This document shows positions 37,717 to 46,004 of a stretch of DNA of 64,000 bases, piece by piece. Source of the DNA: Streptomyces rapamycinicus NRRL 5491 (GTDB lineage: Bacteria > Actinomycetota > Actinomycetes > Streptomycetales > Streptomycetaceae). The translations under genes and the position numbers were made by a program. Under the pieces are notes generated by a model that saw nothing but the letters and a program-made list of their open reading frames with translations, did not search any database and was not told the origin of the DNA. The stretch spans positions 186,001 through 250,000 of the forward strand of contig NZ_CP085193.1 of NCBI RefSeq assembly GCF_024298965.1, read 5' to 3'. How positions within the stretch are numbered: position 1 is the stretch's first letter; the number at the start of each line of letters is the position of its first letter.

Positions 37717-38159
37717 CCGGCGCCGCGGGGACCCGGCTCGTGCTCCGCGGCCGCGGCATCGTCCCGGGGCGCGTGGCGGGCCGGGCCCTGGTCTCCCACG
37801 AGACCATCTCCGGCTGGGGCGGGATCGAGCCGGCCAGCGGCACCATCATCGAGCGCAGACACGAGCTCTACGGTATCTGCTTCACCGGCAAGGTGCTGGT
37901 CTTCCCGGGGGCGAAGGGTTCCTCGGGCTGGTCCGGCTTCTTCCAGTCGACCCGCCTGATGGGCACCGCTCCGCTGGCGATGGTCTTCACCAACCTGACC
38001 ACGAAGGCCGCCCTCGGCGCGATCGTGACCCGCGTCCCCACGGTGACCGAGTTCGAGGACGACCCGGTCGCCAAGATCGCGACCGGCGACCGGGTCGAGG
38101 TCGACGCCGACAACGGACTGGTGATCGTGTACGGACCGCGGCCAGGTCATCCGCGATGA
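37713..38159 (+). CDS. Aconitase X small (swivel) subunit, DUF126
   Basis: A 148-residue swivel domain matching the AcnX small subunit: LRGRGIVPGRVAGRALVS, CFTGKVLVFPGAKGSSGW (the conserved G-K-G-S-S loop) and TVTEFEDDPVAKIATGDRVE. It forms a two-chain enzyme with the product of the overlapping upstream gene, closing over the active site. It is the last gene of the cluster; no terminator hairpin is obvious directly after it. Confidence 0.9.
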   Translation: MTGAAGTRLVLRGRGIVPGRVAGRALVSHETISGWGGIEPASGTIIERRHELYGICFTGKVLVFPGAKGSSGWSGFFQSTRLMGTAPLAMVFTNLTTKAALGAIVTRVPTVTEFEDDPVAKIATGDRVEVDADNGLVIVYGPRPGHPR

Positions 38160-38180
38160 CGAGCCCGCGCTCCACGGCCG

Positions 38181-38369
38181 TCATCGAAGCGGCCCGCTCC
38201 CCGGCCCGTCCAACCACGGCACGTCCCAAGGTTTGCCGCCGCCGGGGTCCTCCAGGCCGACCGCACCCATCAGCCCGTCCGGGTGGAGAACCGGAGCACT
38301 CCGCGGGCGTGCCAGCAGGCGGAACGCCGCTTTGACCCCTCTGGGCCTGCCGCGACACCGCGGGGTCAC
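38181..38369 (-). pseudogene. Fragment resembling catalase-fold/phosphodiesterase-like Streptomyces proteins
   Basis: About 60 codons in good frame read KAAFRLLARPRSAPVLHPDG followed by PWDVPWLDGPGSG. This resembles the first strand-helix part of a heme-catalase-like family in Streptomyces that begins with a Leu-Ala-Arg helix, HPDG and PWLD-PG. The rest is missing. Recognition is from memory and weak. The following 300 bases (38370-38666) show nothing. Confidence 0.25.
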
Positions 38370-38666
38370 GCACCCGACCAGCCAGCTTCCCGCTCCGCAT
38401 CGCCGTCCCCGTCCTGGTTCTCGCCCACACGCTGTGACGGCGTGGTCCGGGATGCTTCCGCCAGCCAGTCTGCTCTGGATCGCTGTCCGTCCCGTTGGAT
38501 GCGGAGCCTTCCACCTGTGACGGCGTGTTCTCGCTGACGAGCGGCTCCTGTCGGGTTCAAGTACTCCAGCCCGGTTTCGCGATCTTGTCGCGGTCCCGGC
38601 TGGGAACGGGCATGGCCACCGCGTGATCTATGTGGACTCCTGAAGTACCAGGCCCATACCACCACA

Positions 38667-38748
38667 TTGCCTGGCCGCGCGATCCCGTGTGCGCAGCGCT
38701 GCCGCTGCCGCGACGTGCGCTGCGCACGCCCGGCTCATGGCCAGGCAA
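38667..38748 (-). terminator. Nested stem-loops at the end of the GH3 gene
   Basis: Outer stem TTGCCTGGCC (38667-38676) pairs with GGCCAGGCAA (38739-38748), the latter including the GH3 stop region. Inside it GTGCGCAGCGC (38689-38699) pairs with GCGCTGCGCAC (38717-38727). Both are perfect. It should terminate the minus-strand sugar operon and protect its 3' end. Confidence 0.65.
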
Positions 38749-41116
38749 CCGGCTCCTGCCCGAACGTGGCGTGCAAGCGCCGCGTGTGATCCACGTGGCG
38801 CTCGGCTCCGGTCAACGTGACCCTGGCCGTCAGGCGCGGATCCGCGCTGGAGGCGGCCAACCGCACCTCCAGCTCGCCCGGTTCGACGACGCGCCGACCG
38901 TCGCGTCCGGTGAAGGAAGCGAGGTCGGCCGGGACCGTGACACGGACGCGGCGGGCCTCGCCCGGCTTCAGTTCGACGCGGGTGTAGCCGACGAGGCGCT
39001 GCACCGGCTGGACGACGGAGGCGACCGGGTCATGCAGATAGAGCTGGACGACCTCGGTTCCGGATCGCCCGCCTGAGTTTCGGACGGTGAAGGTGAGGGT
39101 GAACTCGCCGTCCGTGGGGGCCTCCTGGGCGTCCAGGGTCAGGTCCGCCCAGTCGAACCGCGTATAGGACAGGCCGTGGCCGAAGGCGAACGCCGGGGTC
39201 GGGTCGATGTTGGACACCTCGCTGGCGTGCGCGAGCCGCGCCCCGAGGTACGTGGCCGGCTGGGAACCCGGACCGCGCGGCACGCTGACCGGGAGACGTC
39301 CGGAGGGATTGACGCGGCCGCTGAGCACCCCGGCGATCGCGTGCGTGCCCTCCTCCCCCGGGAAGAAGGACTGCACGATCGCAGCGGACTCCTCCACAGC
39401 GCGGCCGAGGGCGTACGGCCGTCCCGCGAGCAGCACGGTGACCACGGGTGTCTCCAGGTCGAGCAGGGTGTCGAGCAGGTGCTGCTGCGCACCGGGCAGC
39501 AGCAGCGCCTCGGCGTCGCATCCCTCACCGCTGGTGCCCCGCCCGAAGAGCCCGGCGCGGTCGCCGAGCACCACGAGGGCGATGTCGGCCTCGCGTGCCA
39601 CCTGGGCGGCCTCGCGGATGCCGGAGGGATCTCCGTCGTCGATTCCGGTGCCGCGGGCGACCGTGATCTCGGCGTCGGGGAACTCGGCGGCGAGAGTGTC
39701 GCGCAGCGTGGGCAGTTCGATGCCGAGTGGGGTCCCGGGGTGGCGGACGCCGATGTGCTGAGGGAAGGAGTAGCAGCCCAGCACGGCGGTGGGCTCGTCG
39801 GCGTTGGGGCCGAGCAGGGCGATGCGGCGCGGCCTCGCGAGCGGCAGGGCGCCGTCATTGCTCAGCAGCACGACCGCTTCCTCGGCGACCATGCGGGCCA
39901 GCGCGCGGTTCTCCGGACCGTCCAAGTCGATCCGGCCGCGCAAGGCTGCCGGGTCGTCCAGGCCGGCCCCGTCGAGCGCGGCCGGTACGGGGTTCCAGTC
40001 CGGGTCGAGCAGGCCGAGCGTCGTCTTCTGCGTGAGTACCCGGCGCAGGGCGCGATCGACCAGCGCCTCCGGTATGCGGCCGTCGGCGACGGCCTCGGCC
40101 AGGGGTGCGCCGTACGTCTTGACGTTGGGCAGTTCGACGTCGATGCCCGCGTGCAGCGCCGTGCCGGCGGCGTCGGCCCAGTCGGCTGCGATGCCGTGCA
40201 GGGTCTTCAGGAAGGCGATGGCGAAGTAGTCGGCGACGACAGTACCGTCGAAGCCCCATGTGTCGCGCAGTAGCCCGGTGAGCAGATCCTCGTCGGCCGC
40301 GGAGGGCATGCCGTCGGTGTCGGTGTAGGCGTTCATCACCGACCGGGCGCCGCCTTCACGGATCGCCATCTCGAAGGGAGGCAGCAGAACGTCGGCGCGT
40401 TCACGCGGGCCCACGGAGGAGGGGGCGAGGTTGCGACCGGCGCGGGAGGCCGAGTAGCCGACGAAATGCTTGAGGGTGGCGACGATCCCGGCGGACTCAA
40501 GGCCCTGCACGTATGCCGTCCCGATGGTGCCGACGAGGTACGGGTCCTCGCCGATGGTCTCCTCGACCCGGCCCCAGCGGGCGTCGCGCACAACATCCAG
40601 GACAGGCGCGAGTCCCTGGTGGACGCCGACGGCACGCATGTCGTGGCCGATGGCGGCGCCCATGCGCCGCACCATGTCCGGGTCAAAGGTGGCGCCCCAG
40701 GACAGCGGAACGGGGTAGGCCGTCGCCCCCCAGGCGGCGAAGCCGGCCAGACACTCGTCATGCGCGAGAGCGGGGATGCCGAACCGGTTCGTGGCGGCGA
40801 TACGGCTCTGGGTGCGGGCCAGGGAGAGCGCACCCAGGGCGGGGTCGACGGGGACCGTGCCGAAGGGCCGGGTCAGCTGGCCCAGTCCGGTGGGCAGGAG
40901 GGCGTCGAGATCGACGGCCTCCTCCATGGCGTGCTGATGGGGTGCCACTTCACCGCCCTGGTCGGAGGCGCCCACCCACACTCCGTACAGTTGGGCGGTC
41001 TTCTCCTGAAGGGTCATCGCGTCGATCAGGGCGTCGACTCTCGCGGTGACGGAAACGGTGGGGTCGTTCCAGAGGGAGATCTCGGGGGTGTTCTCGACGG
41101 CCACGTTGGCGTTCAC
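38735..41116 (-). CDS. GH3 beta-glucosidase/beta-xylosidase
   Basis: GTG 41116 follows GGGAGGAAA and gives 793 residues. The GH3 N-terminal barrel has GLAPVLDVVRDARWGRVEET, TLKHFVGYSASRAGRN (substrate Lys-His) and the nucleophile Asp in GTVVADYFAI. The C-terminal alpha/beta sandwich holds IALLGPNADEP, ALVVLGDRAG and FFPGEEGTHAIAGVLSGRVN; a fibronectin-III-like domain ends the protein. No signal peptide, so it is an intracellular exo-glycosidase acting on sugars imported by the transporter encoded directly upstream. Its GTG overlaps the TGA of a vestigial permease tail. Confidence 0.9.
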   Translation of the reverse strand: MNANVAVENTPEISLWNDPTVSVTARVDALIDAMTLQEKTAQLYGVWVGASDQGGEVAPHQHAMEEAVDLDALLPTGLGQLTRPFGTVPVDPALGALSLARTQSRIAATNRFGIPALAHDECLAGFAAWGATAYPVPLSWGATFDPDMVRRMGAAIGHDMRAVGVHQGLAPVLDVVRDARWGRVEETIGEDPYLVGTIGTAYVQGLESAGIVATLKHFVGYSASRAGRNLAPSSVGPRERADVLLPPFEMAIREGGARSVMNAYTDTDGMPSAADEDLLTGLLRDTWGFDGTVVADYFAIAFLKTLHGIAADWADAAGTALHAGIDVELPNVKTYGAPLAEAVADGRIPEALVDRALRRVLTQKTTLGLLDPDWNPVPAALDGAGLDDPAALRGRIDLDGPENRALARMVAEEAVVLLSNDGALPLARPRRIALLGPNADEPTAVLGCYSFPQHIGVRHPGTPLGIELPTLRDTLAAEFPDAEITVARGTGIDDGDPSGIREAAQVAREADIALVVLGDRAGLFGRGTSGEGCDAEALLLPGAQQHLLDTLLDLETPVVTVLLAGRPYALGRAVEESAAIVQSFFPGEEGTHAIAGVLSGRVNPSGRLPVSVPRGPGSQPATYLGARLAHASEVSNIDPTPAFAFGHGLSYTRFDWADLTLDAQEAPTDGEFTLTFTVRNSGGRSGTEVVQLYLHDPVASVVQPVQRLVGYTRVELKPGEARRVRVTVPADLASFTGRDGRRVVEPGELEVRLAASSADPRLTARVTLTGAERHVDHTRRLHATFGQEPVAWP

Positions 41117-41184
41117 TTTCCTCCCACGCCCATCAGACCCTTGACCAGGGCGCGACGGGCGAACAGGTAGACGAGCAGTACAGC
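41113..41184 (-). pseudogene. Vestigial C-terminus of a MalG-type permease
   Basis: The minus strand just before the GH3 start reads AVLLVYLFARRALVKGLMGV, then GGK and TGA at 41115-41113, overlapping the GH3 GTG. This is the end of a MalG-type permease, but the complete permease gene upstream already ends at 41225 with a different C-terminus. The piece is therefore the tail of a second, lost permease that was once coupled to the GH3 gene. Confidence 0.6.
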
Positions 41185-41224
41185 CGGCCACCGGCCACAG
41201 CGCCGGCGCCGGCGTCGGCGCCGA

Positions 41225-42121
41225 TCAACGGCTGAATCCGGCGGTCAGACCGCTCAGCAGCTGGCGGCGGCCGAACGCGTACAGGACCAGGACAGGCAGT
41301 GTGGTGAGGACGACGGCGGCGAGAACGGCAGGGACATTGACCCCGTACTGGCCCTGGAAGGTCCACAGTGCGAGCGGCAGGGTCCGGCGGTCAGGGCTCT
41401 GAGTGAGGACCAGCGGCAGCAGGAATCCGTTCCAGATGGTCAGTGCGTTGAAGATGGTCACGGTGAGGATGGCCGGTCGGGTGAGCGGTGCCGCCAGCCG
41501 CCACAGTGTCGTCCATTCGGTGGCGCCGTCGACCCGCATCGAGTCGAACAGTTCTTTGGGCACGTCGCGGATGAAGTTGGCGAGCACCAGCACCGAGAGC
41601 GGGATGGCGAAGGCGATCGACGGAAGGATCAGCGCCAGCAGACTGTCGTACAGACGCAGTTTGATGATGATCAGGTACACCGGGATCACCGTCGCCTGCA
41701 ACGGGATGGCCAGACCCGTGAGGAACAATCCGTTCATCGCACGCAGGACCCGCATGCGCCAACCACGTACGATCGCGTAGGCGGCCATGAAGGAGAACAC
41801 GACCGCCGGCACCACGGCGCCGGCGGTGACCACGACGCTGTTCACGAAGTAGCGAAGGAAGTCGGACTCGATGACCAGCCGGTAGTTGTCCAGTGTGGGG
41901 TCGCCCGAAGGCACCAGCGGGTTGCTCGCGTAGTAGCGGCTCTGGGCCTTGAGGCTGGTGATGAGGGTCCAGTACAGGGGTACGGCGACGACGACGAGCC
42001 AGAGCCACCCGGCCAGGCCGCCGGCCCAGTTGTGCCGGCGGGCCGCCTGACGGGAGTGGCGTTGCCGCTCACGGTGGGTGCCCTTCCGCGGTCGTCGCGG
42101 CTCGGTCAGCGTGGTGGACAC
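41225..42121 (-). CDS. Second permease half, alternative separate start
   Basis: A GTG at 42121 with GAGGGGG eight bases upstream could initiate the MalG-type half (298 residues) independently. A TGA at 42125-42123 exists in another frame exactly where the first permease would be expected to end, suggesting that the two genes once overlapped normally and a frameshift removed the stop. Both the fusion and the separate chain could be made. Confidence 0.5.
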   Translation of the reverse strand: MSTTLTEPRRPRKGTHRERQRHSRQAARRHNWAGGLAGWLWLVVVAVPLYWTLITSLKAQSRYYASNPLVPSGDPTLDNYRLVIESDFLRYFVNSVVVTAGAVVPAVVFSFMAAYAIVRGWRMRVLRAMNGLFLTGLAIPLQATVIPVYLIIIKLRLYDSLLALILPSIAFAIPLSVLVLANFIRDVPKELFDSMRVDGATEWTTLWRLAAPLTRPAILTVTIFNALTIWNGFLLPLVLTQSPDRRTLPLALWTFQGQYGVNVPAVLAAVVLTTLPVLVLYAFGRRQLLSGLTAGFSR

Positions 42122-43024
42122 GTCAGGCCCCCTCGAGTTGGCTCGCACCGGCGTCCCGGCCCCGAGCCGGCGCAGCAGCAGGGCGAGGGCCAGACCCACC
42201 AGGACCAGGATGACCGCGATGGCGCTGGCCGGTCCCATCAAGCTGGCCTGGAATCCCCGCTTGTACATGTCCAGTGCGAGGACCCGGGTGGCGTCTCCGG
42301 GGCCGCCCCCGGTCAGGACGAAGATGAGGTCGAAGAAGGTCAGCGACCCGACCACCATCAGCGTGGACGAGGTGATGATGGTGTATTTCAGCTGAGGCAG
42401 CGTGATGCTGAAGAACTGCCGGATGCGTCCGGCTCCGTCCAACTGCGCGGCCTCGTAAAGGGACTTCGGAATCTGCTGGACGCCACCCTGGTAGATCAGT
42501 GAGTGGAACGGGACGAACTGCCAGGAGACGACGAAGATGACGACCGCGAACGCGAGCCCGGGCCGCCCCAGCCAGTCCTGGCTGAGCACCTGGAGCTTCA
42601 GCCCGGCACCGAGCCCGAAGTTGGGGTCCAGCAGGGCCTTGTACGCGATCGCGATCGCCGCGGAGCTGAGCGTCAGCGGGATGAAGTACACCACGCCCAG
42701 CACCCCACGGTAGCGCTGGCGGCCGGCCAGGAACGTGCCGAGCAGAATACTCAGTGGAGTCTGAACGGCCCAGGACACGGCCATCACCAGGAACGTCACC
42801 CAGAGGGCGTGCGGCAGCCCGGGGTCGGTGAGCACCGCACGCCAGCTGGTCAGCCCCGACGGGTGGATGGCGCCGATCCCGTCCCACGTGGTGAAGCTCA
42901 GCGCGAAGACACCGACGAGCGGGATCACGGCGAAGCCGACGAAGACCACCAGCGCCGGCGCCGCCAGCCACGGCAGGATGCCGCGCGGTTCGCGACGCGG
43001 CGGATGGCCGGTGAGTGAGCTCAT
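41225..43024 (-). CDS. Fused MalF-MalG carbohydrate ABC permease (in-frame, no stop between halves)
   Basis: From ATG 43024 one uninterrupted frame of 599 residues encodes both CUT1 permeases. The first half has ILPWLAAPALVVFVGFAVIP, six helices and EAA loop YEAAQLDGAGRIRQFFSITL, ending LLLRRLGAGTP. A basic linker of about 45 residues follows, then the second half starts GLAGWLWLVVVAVPLYWTLI and contains the MalG-type EAA-equivalent FDSMRVDGATEWTTLWRLAA. Normally these are separate chains. ATG 43024 overlaps the binding-protein stop. Import of an oligosaccharide for the GH3 enzyme is the obvious role. Confidence 0.8.
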   Translation of the reverse strand: MSSLTGHPPRREPRGILPWLAAPALVVFVGFAVIPLVGVFALSFTTWDGIGAIHPSGLTSWRAVLTDPGLPHALWVTFLVMAVSWAVQTPLSILLGTFLAGRQRYRGVLGVVYFIPLTLSSAAIAIAYKALLDPNFGLGAGLKLQVLSQDWLGRPGLAFAVVIFVVSWQFVPFHSLIYQGGVQQIPKSLYEAAQLDGAGRIRQFFSITLPQLKYTIITSSTLMVVGSLTFFDLIFVLTGGGPGDATRVLALDMYKRGFQASLMGPASAIAVILVLVGLALALLLRRLGAGTPVRANSRGPDVSTTLTEPRRPRKGTHRERQRHSRQAARRHNWAGGLAGWLWLVVVAVPLYWTLITSLKAQSRYYASNPLVPSGDPTLDNYRLVIESDFLRYFVNSVVVTAGAVVPAVVFSFMAAYAIVRGWRMRVLRAMNGLFLTGLAIPLQATVIPVYLIIIKLRLYDSLLALILPSIAFAIPLSVLVLANFIRDVPKELFDSMRVDGATEWTTLWRLAAPLTRPAILTVTIFNALTIWNGFLLPLVLTQSPDRRTLPLALWTFQGQYGVNVPAVLAAVVLTTLPVLVLYAFGRRQLLSGLTAGFSR

Positions 43025-44333
43025 TTGCCGGTGACCTCGTTGAGGTTGCGGACGAACTGCTTTGGTGAGATGGACAGTTGGAACAACTTGACGATGTTGT
43101 CCAGCAGGGTCTCGGCGGCCGTCGGACTGAGCGCTTGGTCCCAGGACTGGCCGAACACCTTGGCCTTGCTGGCGATGTCGTAGGTAAACTGCAGGAAATC
43201 GGCGCTCTTGGAGGCGGCCAGCGCCTTCTCCGTGCCCAGCCGGATCGGAACCGACCCGTTGTCGATCCACTTCTTCACCTCGGTGTCCTGGAGGACGCCT
43301 GTGGCGAAGAAGTCCTTGGCGATCTTCTTCTGCTCGGCGCTGGCCTTCGCGGAGATGGACAGGTACTGAGCGGGGTTGCCGACGGTGTCGCTCGGATCGC
43401 CCTTGCCGCCCTCAACGGGCGGGAAGGTCATGTACCCCAGCGCGCCGCTGGAGACGAAGTCCCCACCATCGGCCTGTTGGATGCCGTACGACCAGGAGCC
43501 GTGCAGCATCATCGCGGCCTTGCCGGTGTACAGCAGCGCCTGGTCGGCGTTGGAGTCCGCGGTGATCGAGGAGAAGCCCTTGATGAACCCGTGGGCTTTG
43601 ACCAGCTCCTGCACCTTGGTCAGCGCGGCGATGGCGTGCGGGTTGGACCAGGCGTTCTTCTCGCCCTCGATGACGGCCTGGAACACCTCCGGACCGCCGA
43701 TGCGGTCGAACAGGAATTCCAGCCACATCATGTTCGTCCACCGGGACTGGCCACCGAGGGAGAACGGTGCTATGCCCTTGGCGTTGAACTTGGGCACCAG
43801 CGCCATGATGTCATCCCAGGACTTCGGTGGGTTCACGCCGACCTGGTCGAAGACCTTCCTGTTGTAGTAGAGGATGATCGGCTGCACGGTCTCGCACGGC
43901 ATCGCGTAGATCTTGCCGTCGACGGTTGCCGCGGCGAACGAGGACGGGAACAGCCGCTTCTTGACCTCGGAGTGCTCGTCGAACCACGAGGTGAGGTCCT
44001 CAACCTGGCCGGCTTTCACATAGGTGCGCAGCGTCCCACCTCCCCAACCCCAGATGATGGTGGGCGCCTGGCCGGCACCGATGGCGGTCTTGATCTTCGT
44101 CTTGTACGCGTCGTTCTGGAAGGTGGTGTCTTTGATCTGCTGCTTGGGGTGGGCCTTGTTGAACGCGTCCACCGCGCCGGCTCTGACACCTTGCTGCGGC
44201 TGGCCGCTCAGGTACCAGTACGTGGCTCCACCGCTTTTGCTGGGACCGGACGAGCCGCAGGCCGCCAGCGCAGCGGAGACCGGCACGCCGGCGGCCAGGC
44301 CGAGGAGGGTACGTCGAGGGAGGGGATCGCCAT
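43021..44333 (-). CDS. Sugar ABC transporter substrate-binding lipoprotein; signal peptide frameshifted
   Basis: The mature protein is complete in one frame (from about 44286): lipobox AALAACGSSG, QAPTIIWGWGGGTLRTYVKA, MPCETVQPIILYYNRKVFDQ, AAMMLHGSWSYGI and an end at TGA 43021, about 420 residues. The expected Tat-type n-region (PRRTLLGLAAG) is in the same frame but has no start codon before a TAA; the good ATG at 44333 is one frame off. The in-frame GTG 44286 would lack a positively charged start. Either a small indel has broken export or the sequence has an error there. The stop overlaps the permease start. Confidence 0.85.
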
Positions 44334-44387
44334 GTCTTTATCTCCGCACTCGAGAGCCACCGGCTTCTCGCCAGTCATAGTGAAAAC

Positions 44388-44397
44388 TTTTCGAAAT
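44388..44397. promoter_or_regulatory. Operator-like inverted repeat near the binding-protein gene
   Basis: TTTTCGAAAT, with a TTTCGAAA core, lies about 55 bases upstream of the binding-protein start and just downstream of its promoter. The same core occurs at 44541-44552. It is a plausible LacI-type site for the divergent regulator. Confidence 0.5.
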
Positions 44398-44423
44398 AGC
44401 CTTCTTCGAGCTTCGTTCGTGCA

Positions 44424-44452
44424 AATTAAGTTTCGGACTGACGCCCTGTCAA
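44424..44452 (-). promoter_or_regulatory. Promoter of the binding protein-permease-GH3 operon
   Basis: On the minus strand TTGACA (44452-44447) and TTAATT (44429-44424) are 17 bases apart, a near-consensus sigma-70-type promoter. It drives transcription towards the operator at 44388-44397 and the binding-protein gene. Confidence 0.65.
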
Positions 44453-44540
44453 GGCACGTGCAGACACGTTGTCGGGCAGCAGTCATCTGCGTGGTATCGG
44501 ACGAGAATGACCCTCGAGAAACCTTGACAGGGACTGAAAG

Positions 44541-44552
44541 TCTTTCGAAAGA
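44541..44552. promoter_or_regulatory. 12-base perfect palindrome, LacI-type operator
   Basis: TCTTTCGAAAGA is a perfect palindrome upstream of both the operon promoter and the divergent lacI gene. It shares its core with the site at 44388. A TTGACA occurs 12 bases upstream on the plus strand, so it may also lie in a plus-strand promoter for lacI, although no good -10 is seen. Confidence 0.6.
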
Positions 44553-44560
44553 GGTCGCTT

Positions 44561-44899
44561 GAGGGTGGAGGGACGATGCGATGGCTACGGCTGACACACT
44601 GCCAGTGCAGGTCATGCCGCGCCGACAGGTCCCGGTGCCGCCTATGCCGGACCGGGCCGATGCCCTCCTGACTGAGGCGGGCCGGGCGCACGCGTACGGG
44701 TCGGCGTGCATGCCGATCGGACCGCGTTCGCCGGACGCGATCTCACGCAGATCGTCGGACGCGTCGAGGTCGAGGGGCTCGTCGGCACCTCCCCGGACGA
44801 GCCCGGTCCCGGGTTGCCGTACAGTTGACCGGTTCCACCCGCGTTGCCGACCCTACCGGCGGCTCACCTCACCGGTGGACGTATAGCTGGGAGGAACCG
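44561..44899. other. Leader/intergenic region before lacI
   Basis: No supported gene. A plus-strand frame includes a short stretch (FAGRDLTQIVGRVEVEGLVG) that could be the tail of a lost protein, but no family is recognised. The lacI ribosome-binding site GGGAGGA lies at the end. Confidence 0.35.
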
Positions 44900-45928
44900 A
44901 TGCGGCCGAACACCAGGCGCACCACTTTGGCGGACATCGCCCAAGCGGCTGGGGTCTCCGTCGCGACCGTGTCCAAAGTGGTCAACGGTCGCGGTGACGT
45001 GGCGCCGCAGACCCGCGCCCGGGTGCAGGAACTGCTGCATCAGCACCACTACCTCGCGCCCGTGTTCCGCCACACCGAGACCGTCCAAAGCCCGACCATC
45101 GAGGTGCAGTTCAAGGGCGGCCTCAAGTCGTACGTGGCCGAGACCCTGGAAGGCATCATCGACTCCGCCGCCGAACTGGGGGCCTCGGTGGTGATCAGTA
45201 AGGCGTCCCGCGCCCCACACTGGGCCCGGGACCTGGTCTCAGCCGGGCGCCGCGCCGTCATCGCGATCACCAGCGTGTACACCACAGCGCACCTGAACGA
45301 ACTGGCCCGGGCCGGGCTGCCGCTGGTCGTGCTGGACCCACTGCACCTGCCGGACAGCCGGGTCAACAGCGTCGGGGCGACCAACTTCGCCGGCGGCCTG
45401 GCCGCCACCCAGCACCTGCTCTCCCTGGGCCACCGCCGAGTCGCCTATCTCGGCGGACCGACCATGGCCGTATGCAACCAGGCACGCATGCACGGCTACC
45501 GCGCCGCCATGGAGGCGGAGGGAGCGCAGGTGCCCGACGCCTATGTCCGGCCCGGAGAATTCACGTACGAAACCGGGTTGCTCGGCGCCACAACGCTACT
45601 GAGCCTGCAAGAGCCACCGACGGCGATCTTCGCAGGCAACGACGAGATCGCCCTCGGCGTCATCGAGACCACCCGCGCCCGAGGCCTGCGCATCCCCGAA
45701 GACCTGAGCGTGGTCGGCTTCGACGACACAAGCCTCGCCCAGATGGCCTCACCGCCACTGACCACCGTGCGCCAGCCACTACGGGAGATGGGCGGTGCCG
45801 CCCTGCGCACCGCCCTCCGACTGGCCAACGGCGAAAAGGTCGAGTCCCACCACATCGAACTCGCCACCGAACTCGTGCTGCGCGCCTCAACAGCGCCGCC
45901 CCGCGAAGAGACTTCGGCGCGTGGGTAA
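44900..45928 (+). CDS. LacI-family transcriptional repressor of the GH3/ABC locus
   Basis: ATG 44900 after GGGAGGA gives 342 residues. The HTH reads TTLADIAQAAGVSVATVSKV with hinge VAPQTRARVQELL. The effector domain has SLGHRRVAYLGGPTMAVCNQ, PTAIFAGNDEIALGVIETTR and LSVVGFDDTSLAQMASPPLT. It is divergent from the binding protein-permease-GH3 operon, whose control region has two TTTCGAAA-type inverted repeats, so it most likely represses that operon until the imported sugar binds. Confidence 0.9.
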   Translation: MRPNTRRTTLADIAQAAGVSVATVSKVVNGRGDVAPQTRARVQELLHQHHYLAPVFRHTETVQSPTIEVQFKGGLKSYVAETLEGIIDSAAELGASVVISKASRAPHWARDLVSAGRRAVIAITSVYTTAHLNELARAGLPLVVLDPLHLPDSRVNSVGATNFAGGLAATQHLLSLGHRRVAYLGGPTMAVCNQARMHGYRAAMEAEGAQVPDAYVRPGEFTYETGLLGATTLLSLQEPPTAIFAGNDEIALGVIETTRARGLRIPEDLSVVGFDDTSLAQMASPPLTTVRQPLREMGGAALRTALRLANGEKVESHHIELATELVLRASTAPPREETSARG

Positions 45929-46004
45929 TCGCCGTTCAAGGAGAATCAGGCGAAGCAGTACTCACTGTATCGATATATCCGTGCGAGCGGCATCACCTCG
46001 TCGT

